Assembly (NCBI GenBank): GCA_022711465.1 | Contig: JAKLEZ010000007.1 | Coordinates: 1 to 64,000, forward strand | Length of the DNA: 64,000 nucleotides | Origin: Planctomycetota bacterium | GTDB lineage: Bacteria; Planctomycetota; Phycisphaerae; UBA1845; PWPN01 | Reading direction: 5' to 3' | Shown: positions 46,171 through 53,771 of the stretch, piece by piece | Layout of the letters: each line of letters starts with the position of its first letter | How positions within the stretch are numbered: the stretch's first letter is position 1 | Position numbers and translations under genes: made by a program | Notes under the pieces: generated by a model | The model's input: the letters and a program-made list of their open reading frames with translations, nothing else | The model's database searches: none | What the model was told of the DNA's origin: nothing

Positions 46171-49100
46171 ATGCTACCGTTCCTTGCCGCCGCTCTGTGG
46201 ATGTCTGTTATTCCGACGACCCCCGCGGATGACGGACGCTCGTTGGTCGAAGTGGGTTGGGAGGATCGCTTCAGCAACAGCGAAGCTTGGCGGTTGGAGC
46301 CGTGGCTCGTTCACAGCCCCGACCACCAGCCCGGCGCCGAGTTCGGTGACCGAGGAGGAGTCTTCTCCATTTCGGCTGCGGGCAAGGCCATGGCCTGGAC
46401 CCGGACCACGTGCCCGGTCTGGGTTGAGGCGTTTCCCTGGCTTGCCGTGGATTACACGCTCCAGGGACAGGAGCCCGAAGTCGTCATCATGCTCAGCGAT
46501 GACTCCACGGGGCCGATCACCCCTGGCGCCCTCAATCCCGAAAACCCCCTGGCCAGCGGCGGCCGCACCCGAATCGACCTCCCGGCAACGGGGGGGCTGC
46601 ATCTCGTCGACCTCACTGGCCTGCTCAAGTCCGACCGCGTGGCACGAGTCAGCATCCTTCTGCGCGGCACACGGGGACCGGCGACACTCCGACTTCGCCG
46701 GATAGCCTTTCTTGCCGCCGATCCCCGAGCCACGTCGACAGGCCCTGCCGCCACCCCGGCAACGGCTTGGCCGCCGGCCTCTCCTGCGGCGTCGCGGGTG
46801 GCCGCGGGTGATTGGCTGCCGATCGGGCTGGCAGCCGGTCAGCCGGTCAACCAGGACTGGCTGTCTCGTGCTCTCGGCCAGCGTTGCTCGTGGTCCGACG
46901 AGAGGGTCTTCGAACAGGGTGGTGCTCAGTTCCGCCTGGGCTCGGCAGGCCGGGCAGCCGTAGCCACCGCCGTTGACGCAAGCCACAGTCTCGTACTGGA
47001 CGGTCATTGGCGAGGATGTGAACTGGCCTTGCTTCTGGCGACCCGCGTCTTCGGCACAGGTTCCCCCTGGCCGGGCACCGGATCGGTGCGTTCGCGAGGG
47101 CCGATCGTTTCCCCTCATGAACTGGTCGTCCACTCGTACTACGATGACGGTTCGCGACGCTCGGCCATGCCCTGGTCGCTCACCCGGCGCGAGTCTTCGG
47201 TGCAGATGGCGCCCGAGGCATACGTTGTTCCCCTCGACCCCGATCACACTCTGACCCGCATTGAGATCGAGGATCGCATGACCGCCGGTCAGGTCTTTCT
47301 GCTCGCCGCGAGTGTTCGCCCGCCGGATCACCCGGCTCTGCACCCGGTTGACGCTGCCCCGGCAGGTCGGCCTTTGAACCTCCCGGTGCCGGCCACGACC
47401 GAGACGTCTGCGCGGTTCGAAGCAGGCACGCTGATCATGCGGAACGCCTGGCTGAACCTGGTCGCCGACGTGCAGGCCGGCCTCAGCATTCGTCGCCTCG
47501 AGATCGTGCCGCTACAGCGGGAGGTGATCGCGTCATCCGCATCGCCCGCTGCCCTGCTCGAGATCCGTGACGACAAGGGACAGCTGCTCGCCCTGCACTA
47601 TCGCGGAGGCCGCATCAGCCGCCGGGAAGCCGGCACCGTGATCGAGCTCACTTGGGCGACGGATGACGCGGACGGTGGTTTTGTGGTGAACCTGCGGCTG
47701 GAGGCAACCGACGACGGCTGGATCCGCCTGACGCCTGCTTTGTCCAGCCCGGTCGCCCCACCTGGGCATCTCACCGTTTGCTGTCCACGTCTGGCTGGCT
47801 GTCGCATTGCCGCCCGTCCCGAGGAGCGATGGTATCTCCTGGGTACGCGAAGCACCGTCCTGGACCATCGCCCTGTGCGGGTTGACCAGCTTTACGGTGG
47901 GGCGTTCCCGCTGCAGTTGATGGACCTCTTCAGCCCGACCGACGGCGGGGGGATCGGTCTCACAATCGAGGATGTCTCCCTGCTGCCCAAGACGTTCCAT
48001 TTCAGCCAGGATGCAGACGCGACGGCCATGTCGGTGGAGTACCCCCGAGTTACAGTTCAGGCCAGTAAAAAGGTAATTTTTCCCCCTTGCATACTCTTTG
48101 CTCATCTCGGCGATTGGCACGACGCCTACGGGGTGTATCGCCACTCGATCCGAGCCCTGGTTGAGAATCGGCGGGCTGGCGGCTTGGGTAGTCTGTTCTA
48201 CTGCCGCCGGGACTACCCCCTGGGTGGCACCGACTACCTGTTCGATGTGCAAGCCTCCAGCTACAAGACGCAGTCCCTGGTCAACGAATCCGTCCGCTGC
48301 TTTGGCGGCGTCGACATGATCGATATCTCTGGCTGGGCCTATCACGAGAAGACCGGCAGAGTCGGGGAGTACCGCACCAACGATTTGGGTGGGCTGGCGA
48401 CGCTGGGCGAGGCCATCGAGGCGGCTCACCAGCGGGGCGTCAAGGTCGGCCTGTATTTCGAGGGGTACCTGATCGATCGGCGGGCGCCGCTAGCGGCTCG
48501 GGCCCTGCCCGCCTGGCAGATCCTCGACGCCCGGCACAAGCTGATGTGGTGGCCCGGCGAGATGGAGTTTTACGCATGCCCCGGTGTGGCCGCCTGGAGG
48601 CACGAGCTCTCCCAGGCCATTGCCGATGTGGCCGCCGAGACCGGGGCGGACGCAGTCTATGTGGATGAGTTCGGCTTCGCCGATGCCGCAAAGGCCTGCT
48701 GGTCATCCGAGCACGGCCACTCCGTTCCGTCCAATCCCCTGGTCGAGGAGCAGGCCATGCTTGCCGAGATCCGCGCCGCCCTCGATCGCCGCACCCCACG
48801 AACGGCTGTCTACGTCGAGCAGTTGCCGTGCGACGCGACCATGGGCCTGGTGGATGGAGCTTTTGACTACGGCATGTCCGGCGACGATTCCGCCCGCCAT
48901 GTGGCCCGGTTACCCCTGTCGCGGTTCGTGTTCCCCGAGGTCGTACCCATCGAGATGGTCAGCCAGGGCATTCGCCCGGTACCCGTCACCGAGGACGACT
49001 TGCACCGCTGCTTGTTCCACGGCCTGGCTTTCTGGCTCAAGGGCCGCGGCGACTCGTGGTATGCGCCCGGCTTCCTGGAGACTGCCCGGCGCGCCCGCCG

Positions 49101-49395
49101 GATCCTGAGCGATCGCGCGGCAACGTTCCGTTCGCCGGACTGCGAGCCGCTCGTGCCCACCCTGGTTGAGGGTGTCTACGCCAATCGGTTTGCCACTCTG
49201 TCGGAGACGATCCTCACGGTCTACAACGGGCGGTACACGGATGTGAAAGGTGATCTTCTCCGTTTGCCCAGCCCTTGTCAGGTTCGAAGCCTGTGGAGTG
49301 GTCGCGCGGTCGCGCATCAAGACGAGGGCGGATCGTGGGTTCTTCGAGGACAGGTCGCTCCGCGCAGTGTCGAGGTGTTCCTTCTGTCGCCTTGA
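46171..49395 (+). CDS. large secreted glycosidase-like protein (DUF6259-like)
   Basis: 1074 residues with GGAAGG 5 bases before the ATG and a signal peptide (1-19). The N-terminal ~400 residues look like beta-sandwich modules (one around 15-190). A supersandwich-like region (~405-600) precedes a TIM-barrel-like part (~640-985) with VDMIDISGWAYH, KVGLYFEGYLID and DAVYVDEFGF; the Asp/Glu of VDEFG are candidate catalytic residues. A C-terminal beta-domain closes (~990-1074). The order sandwich-barrel-sandwich resembles GH36/GH101-like clans and the DUF6259 family. I am fairly sure of a carbohydrate-active role, not of the substrate. Starts 48 bases after carB. Confidence 0.7.
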   Translation: MLPFLAAALWMSVIPTTPADDGRSLVEVGWEDRFSNSEAWRLEPWLVHSPDHQPGAEFGDRGGVFSISAAGKAMAWTRTTCPVWVEAFPWLAVDYTLQGQEPEVVIMLSDDSTGPITPGALNPENPLASGGRTRIDLPATGGLHLVDLTGLLKSDRVARVSILLRGTRGPATLRLRRIAFLAADPRATSTGPAATPATAWPPASPAASRVAAGDWLPIGLAAGQPVNQDWLSRALGQRCSWSDERVFEQGGAQFRLGSAGRAAVATAVDASHSLVLDGHWRGCELALLLATRVFGTGSPWPGTGSVRSRGPIVSPHELVVHSYYDDGSRRSAMPWSLTRRESSVQMAPEAYVVPLDPDHTLTRIEIEDRMTAGQVFLLAASVRPPDHPALHPVDAAPAGRPLNLPVPATTETSARFEAGTLIMRNAWLNLVADVQAGLSIRRLEIVPLQREVIASSASPAALLEIRDDKGQLLALHYRGGRISRREAGTVIELTWATDDADGGFVVNLRLEATDDGWIRLTPALSSPVAPPGHLTVCCPRLAGCRIAARPEERWYLLGTRSTVLDHRPVRVDQLYGGAFPLQLMDLFSPTDGGGIGLTIEDVSLLPKTFHFSQDADATAMSVEYPRVTVQASKKVIFPPCILFAHLGDWHDAYGVYRHSIRALVENRRAGGLGSLFYCRRDYPLGGTDYLFDVQASSYKTQSLVNESVRCFGGVDMIDISGWAYHEKTGRVGEYRTNDLGGLATLGEAIEAAHQRGVKVGLYFEGYLIDRRAPLAARALPAWQILDARHKLMWWPGEMEFYACPGVAAWRHELSQAIADVAAETGADAVYVDEFGFADAAKACWSSEHGHSVPSNPLVEEQAMLAEIRAALDRRTPRTAVYVEQLPCDATMGLVDGAFDYGMSGDDSARHVARLPLSRFVFPEVVPIEMVSQGIRPVPVTEDDLHRCLFHGLAFWLKGRGDSWYAPGFLETARRARRILSDRAATFRSPDCEPLVPTLVEGVYANRFATLSETILTVYNGRYTDVKGDLLRLPSPCQVRSLWSGRAVAHQDEGGSWVLRGQVAPRSVEVFLLSP

Positions 49396-49440
49396 GTATT
49401 GCCTGCCGTGGCGTTTGGCGCATGACAAGGACCGACCATC

Positions 49441-49911
49441 ATGCTGATTGAGAGCATGAGAGCCGAGGATATTCCCGAAGTGAGCGACCTGCTCAAGGCC
49501 TGCTTCCGCTGGCTGGCCGAGCGCGAGCATTTCACCGCGGCGCAGACCGCGTTTCTGGTCGATGAGCGTTCGTCGGTCGAGACGGTTCGGCAGGAATCCA
49601 GGATCCGCCCGCACCTGGTGGCCCGCGAGGAGGGTGCCATCCTGGGTGTGGTCGCGGTCAAGGACAACGAAATCGCCCGGCTCTACGTTCATCCTCGCTA
49701 TCACCGGCGAGGTGTTGGCAAGGCCCTGTTCGACGCCGGCATCAACCTGATATGTGCCGCCGGCCATCGCGAAGCCACCGTGGCCGCGCTTGTGGACAGC
49801 TCCGCCGCCTTCTACCGGTCGATGGGCATGACCGAAACCGGCCGGCAGGTCTACGAGCCCGACATCTTCCTCGGCCGGGAGGTCATCCTCCTGGCCAAGC
49901 CGGTCACCTGA
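49441..49911 (+). CDS. GNAT-family N-acetyltransferase
   Basis: 156 residues; AAGGA 9 bases before the ATG. The GNAT fold is shown by the start MLIESMRAEDIPEVSDLLKA, the beta4 strand NEIARLYVHPRYHRR and the acetyl-CoA loop RRGVGKALFDAGI (~82-94), then AAFYRSMGM (~122-130). It acetylates an amine on an unknown small molecule or protein. It follows the secreted glycosidase gene by 45 bases and may share its transcript. Confidence 0.88.
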   Translation: MLIESMRAEDIPEVSDLLKACFRWLAEREHFTAAQTAFLVDERSSVETVRQESRIRPHLVAREEGAILGVVAVKDNEIARLYVHPRYHRRGVGKALFDAGINLICAAGHREATVAALVDSSAAFYRSMGMTETGRQVYEPDIFLGREVILLAKPVT

Positions 49912-50118
49912 ACTCCCCAGGCAGGCCCTTGCTTGTGTTCGTCGATATCGAGGCAATCACCCTCTCCTGTTCTGGATGCCGCGAAGACGGCTGTCACGTT
50001 GGATTCCGCCGGAGGCTCGGCGCCAAGGGGCGCCAAGGCGAGCTTTCAGCGGCCAGGGGCGAAGTGGCCCATCCGCGCCGGAAGGGACTGTCTGGCATAA
50101 TGGCCCAGGCTGACGGCG

Positions 50119-50135
50119 GTATTACTATGTAATAC
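50119..50135. repeat. perfect palindrome GTATTAC-TAT-GTAATAC
   Basis: Seven-base arms around three bases, AT-rich in GC-rich DNA. It has the form of an operator for a dimeric regulator. It is followed three bases later by a second hairpin. Confidence 0.65.
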
Positions 50136-50138
50136 AAA

Positions 50139-50156
50139 GGGGTACAAAAGTGCCCC
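50139..50156 (+). repeat. hairpin GGGGTAC-AAAA-GTGCCCC
   Basis: Seven base pairs (one T-G) closed by an AAAA tetraloop, immediately after the palindrome at 50119-50135. Suggests a structured transcript. Confidence 0.55.
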
Positions 50157-50190
50157 CAGCCTTTGGCGCGGCCAGGGGCTCCCCCGCTCA

Positions 50191-50208
50191 GCAGCGGATC
50201 ACCGCTGC
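50191..50208 (+). repeat. hairpin GCAGCGG-ATCA-CCGCTGC
   Basis: Perfect 7-bp stem with an ATCA loop, third hairpin in 90 bases. It is followed by a 3-bp plus 4-bp bulged pairing (GGA-GGAC with GTCCTCC) that encloses the GGTTCGATTCCC sequence. Confidence 0.6.
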
Positions 50209-50520
50209 GGAAGGACTACATGGGCGGTCAGTCCCGCGGCTGGTTCGATTCCCGGTGGTCCTCCCGGGTACCATTGGGCCGCCAGGGCTGATGGAATGCA
50301 GCGCGGGCCTCAGACGCTCCAGCGTCGTGGAGATCATCTGCACGGCCGCTCCTGCGCTATTGCCTGCAAAGTGTTTCCGGCAAGGGGCCGGGAACGGCCA
50401 TGGTCGTCGTCTTTTTTTCTCGGGAGGGGGCGGAAAAGCTGATCGCGTCCTGGGCGACCACGCGGACCGTTTCCTGCCATCCGGTGGCCGAGGATCTTCC
50501 AGGCCCATCGGGCAGGCGGT

Positions 50521-50667
50521 CGCTTGGAGGGCGAGCGAGACGGGAAGCGCCTCACGACGGTCATTCCGGCGTTTCTGGCGGTGCAGGCTTTGCTCAAAGC
50601 GCTGATGGCGGCGGATGCCGCAGAGAGTGGCGTCCTCTACCCGGACGCGGTCGCGAATGACGACTGA
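50521..50667 (+). pseudogene. possible C-terminal coding remnant
   Basis: In this frame ~48 codons read like a real amphipathic C-terminus (IPAFLAVQALLKALMAADAA, then SGVLYPDAVANDD) and end at TGA. Upstream the same frame becomes Arg/Pro-rich and closes at 50442. No start or ribosome site. It may be the tail of a lost gene or chance. Confidence 0.25.
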
Positions 50668-50893
50668 CCCGGTGAACACGAGCTCATTTGCGGCAGCGGC
50701 GGCGTTGATCCTCCTGCCGCCGGCCACGGGTCTGCGGCTGATCAGTCAGATCAGCATTCAGCCATCAGGCGTTGGCTCAGTACTCGGCGTCTCTGCACCG
50801 GTCCGTACAAGGGTGCTCCGCGCGTACAGCCGCATCGGGGAAGAGACAGGGAGATTCCCTGCGCAATCGGGCTGTTTGAGATGCGCGCAATGG

Positions 50894-51445
50894 CTAAAGC
50901 TGTCCCCACGGCGTGAATGTGACTTGGCAGTTGACCTCCATGGTGAAGTCGAGATCCGGATCGCCATAATATCGTTTGTCCACTCGGACCTTCCATTTGG
51001 CAGGTGACCCTTGTCCAGTGGCCAGATCGGGAGCCAGGCCAACAAGCGTTGCCTGGTATTTGCGGTACGAGATGAACTTCAGTTTCATCGGCAGGTAACT
51101 GGTCGTCCCGCCGCCGTGGCCGTTCTGGAGCATGGCCCACGCACGTACATCGTCGAGCTCCTCGGGGTTGTAGGTGCCGTCACCGTTGGCGTCGTTGACG
51201 AAATCGAGGGACTTGGTGGTGGTGAAATCGACGGTGAAGGTCGTGGGTCGGTCGGGCCGCGTCCACTCGGTCAGGTCGAACCAGTAGCTCGGTTCGCCGA
51301 CCGGGAATGAATAAGCCGGGAACGTGACCGTCTTCTGGTTCAGGCTGGTGAGTGACGGCCAGCACGTAGGCCCGCCCACCGCGAAGGTGAGCAGAGCCAG
51401 ACACAGCAAGGCCGCCGGGGGGGACCTACGGATTCTCGGGTACAT
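50894..51445 (-). CDS. secreted hypothetical protein with a calcium-loop-like motif
   Basis: 183 residues from the ATG at 51445; AGGAGG lies 8 bases upstream. Signal peptide (PAALLCLALLTFAVGG, ~9-24). The beta-rich mature protein contains DANGDGTYNPEELDD (~87-101), an EF-hand-like loop, and ends in CQVTFTPWGQL. Family not recognised. No clear operon partner. Confidence 0.65.
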   Translation of the reverse strand: MYPRIRRSPPAALLCLALLTFAVGGPTCWPSLTSLNQKTVTFPAYSFPVGEPSYWFDLTEWTRPDRPTTFTVDFTTTKSLDFVNDANGDGTYNPEELDDVRAWAMLQNGHGGGTTSYLPMKLKFISYRKYQATLVGLAPDLATGQGSPAKWKVRVDKRYYGDPDLDFTMEVNCQVTFTPWGQL

Positions 51446-51787
51446 GAGGGCATCCTCCTGTTCGGTTGTGGGCCCAGCGAGATGGACCGGCACTGCCTGT
51501 CCGACATTTCCCATGTGACCTTGCCCGGTCACGCCGCCGGCTTGTCTTCCACCATTATACTACCGTGCCCCCCTGTGACACATACCCCTTTTTCGAGTTT
51601 TCTCTGGTTCTCCAGGCTGACGCCAGACGCTCGCCCGGGTACCCAGGGGGCTTTTCGGTCTCGTTTTTCGGGTTGGGCGGAGAGCGGGAAGCGGAATGGG
51701 GGAGAGGAGGCCGAGAACCGAAACGCGGCCCGACTGCCCGCGCCGGAATCCTCGGTCGCCACGCGCCGTATCGGCTTGACCCAGGGC
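51446..51787. other. intergenic stretch, no supported gene
   Basis: 342 bases between two minus-strand genes. Open frames on the plus strand extend into the transporter gene antisense and are not supported. CGTGCCCCCCTG and T-runs around 51590 could be part of a terminator, but no clean hairpin was found. Confidence 0.45.
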
Positions 51788-53641
51788 CTACGCCGCCTTC
51801 TTCCTGCGCCCGAAGTCGGACGGGATCTTGACCAGGGCCGCGACCAGGAAACCTGGGATGGTCGACAACAGGACCCAGACAAAGAAGTGCTGGTAGCCGA
51901 TGGTCTCCTGGAGCCAGCCGCTGTACATGCCCGGGATCATCATGCCCAGTGCCATGAAGCCGGTACAGATCGCGTAGTGGGCGGTCTTGTGTTCCCCCTC
52001 GGCCAGCAGGATCATGAACATCATGTAGGCGGTGAAGCCGAAACCATACCCGAACTGCTCGGTTGCGACCGCGGCACTGATCAGGTACAGGTTCTCCGGC
52101 TGGGCGTAGGAAAGATAGACGAACGCCAGATCCGGCAGATGCATGATGAGCACCATGGGCCAGAGCCAGAAGCGCAGACCCTGCCGATAGATGACATACC
52201 CTCCGAGCAGACCGCCAACCGTCAGGGCCGCAATCCCCACCGTTCCGTAGGCCACGCCGACCTCGCTTGTGGTCAGGCCCAGGCCGCCCACTTCGCGGCC
52301 GTCGAGCAGGAAGGGGGAGACCATCTTGACCAGCTGGGCTTCGGCGAATCGGAAGAACAGCAGGAAGAGAATTGCGGCCAAGATCCGCTTCTTCTGGAAG
52401 AACAGCGCGAAAGTACGGAAGAACTCTCGGAGCGGGCTGCTTTCGGTTGTGGAGAGGGAGGGCTGGTCGGCCGCCGGATAGGGCAGGATGAACCGGTGGT
52501 AGATGCAGAAGACGACGAACACCGCCGCTAGGACCGCGAATACCGTGCTCCAGGCCAACGGGATGTTTCCGGCGGAGGCTCGAAACGTGGTGGTCACCTC
52601 CTTGTCCAGCTTGGGATCGACCTGGAGGATGACCCGCGCCGGCCGATTCCAGTTCTGGTCGGTGAATGCCAGTCGTGCCCCTTCGATCGCCTCGATGTTT
52701 TCGTCTCCTCCGGTTCGGCCGACCACGACCGCGACCGTCTGGCCCGGTTGCGGCGGCCCCGACAGGCGAATGGTTGCCGTGGCGAGACTTGCGGCTCGCT
52801 TGTCGATGCTCTTGCGCGGGTCACCAAAGTGCTTCTTCAGTGATTCCTTGAGTGGCGTGGCCACGTGTCGGGTCCAGAACGAGGGCTCCTTCTTCCCGCT
52901 GGTTTCCGGGGCTGGGCAGAAACCGTTCTCGATATTGCTCGATCGGGCCTGTTGCAGAAGCTCCTGGAGCACGGCCTTGTCCGGCGGCGTCAGGCCCACT
53001 TCCACGCGGGCCGATTCGACGACGATGTGAACCGGACCGTCGTCGTGGGCAGGATTCGGCGGCGTGGCCGGAGCGGAAGTCGTTGCCGCCACTTGTGTCC
53101 TGACCATGACCTGGAACTCCACCGGTGGCAGACCGCTGTGGCTTTCAATCGCCCCGGCCAGAATCACCAGCAGGCCCTGGGAGGCAATGGTCGCGATACG
53201 ATAGAACGTGCTGCGTACGCCCACGAAGGCGGCCTGCTGATGCTGTTGAAGGCCAAGCATATAGAACCCGTCGGCCGCGATGTCATAGGTCGCTGAGCTG
53301 AAGGCCAGCAGCCAGAAGAAAGCGAGCGTGTACTGGAAGAACCTGGGCATCGGGATGGTAAGGGCCACGCAGGCGAGGAGTGCGCCCAGGAGAATTTGCA
53401 TCGCCAGCACCCACCGCCGTTTGGTTCCGAACATATCCACGAAGGGACTCCACAGCGGCTTGAGGGCCCAGGGCAGGTAGAGCCAGCTCGTGTACAGGGC
53501 AATGTCCGTGTTGGAGATTCCCAGCCGCTTGTACAGAATGACCGAAACCACGTTGGCCATGACGTACGGAATGCCCTGGACGAAGTACAGCGATGGGATC
53601 CAGGCCCAGGGGTTGCGTTGGGTTGCGATTGCCGGAGTCAT
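51788..53641 (-). CDS. AmpG-like MFS transporter with an inserted extracytoplasmic Ig-like domain
   Basis: 617 residues; CGAGGA 8 bases before the ATG. It begins like AmpG-type permeases (WIPSLYFVQGIPYVMANVVS) and has six helices (~10-180), a ~180-residue soluble insertion (~180-360), and six more helices (~365-605). Ordinary AmpG relatives have ~420-500 residues and only a short central loop. The insertion ends in a beta-sandwich sequence, GQTVAVVVGRTGG through LAFTDQNWNRPARVILQV (~300-345), resembling the TFTxxNWxxPQxVxV repeats of secreted adhesins. AmpG imports muropeptides, but related MFS proteins carry other solutes, so the substrate is open. The GH127 gene lies upstream on the same strand. 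Confidence 0.82.
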   Translation of the reverse strand: MTPAIATQRNPWAWIPSLYFVQGIPYVMANVVSVILYKRLGISNTDIALYTSWLYLPWALKPLWSPFVDMFGTKRRWVLAMQILLGALLACVALTIPMPRFFQYTLAFFWLLAFSSATYDIAADGFYMLGLQQHQQAAFVGVRSTFYRIATIASQGLLVILAGAIESHSGLPPVEFQVMVRTQVAATTSAPATPPNPAHDDGPVHIVVESARVEVGLTPPDKAVLQELLQQARSSNIENGFCPAPETSGKKEPSFWTRHVATPLKESLKKHFGDPRKSIDKRAASLATATIRLSGPPQPGQTVAVVVGRTGGDENIEAIEGARLAFTDQNWNRPARVILQVDPKLDKEVTTTFRASAGNIPLAWSTVFAVLAAVFVVFCIYHRFILPYPAADQPSLSTTESSPLREFFRTFALFFQKKRILAAILFLLFFRFAEAQLVKMVSPFLLDGREVGGLGLTTSEVGVAYGTVGIAALTVGGLLGGYVIYRQGLRFWLWPMVLIMHLPDLAFVYLSYAQPENLYLISAAVATEQFGYGFGFTAYMMFMILLAEGEHKTAHYAICTGFMALGMMIPGMYSGWLQETIGYQHFFVWVLLSTIPGFLVAALVKIPSDFGRRKKAA

Positions 53642-53771
53642 GGGCGTTCCTCGCTGGATGCAGTGTATCTTGTCTTCATGATTGGCTGCTCGGTGTCTTG
53701 TCGACCTTGTGAGAGGGGCAAGGTCTCGCCCTCACAGGAGATCGGCGGGACGACGCACGCCCGGTCCGCGG

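Larger units (their letters stand above)
49912..50893. other. gene-poor, hairpin-rich region
   Basis: About 980 bases with three perfect hairpins (50119-50208, listed separately), a fourth at about 50310, and a GGTTCGATTCCC sequence at ~50242. No intact gene. A stretch ending at 50667 reads like a degraded C-terminus (listed separately). Confidence 0.5.

Noticed and set aside
50180..50275. A tRNA or tmRNA end at GGTTCGATTCCC
   Set aside because: The T-stem would have mismatches, and no 7-bp acceptor stem, D arm or anticodon arm can be formed with flanking sequence.
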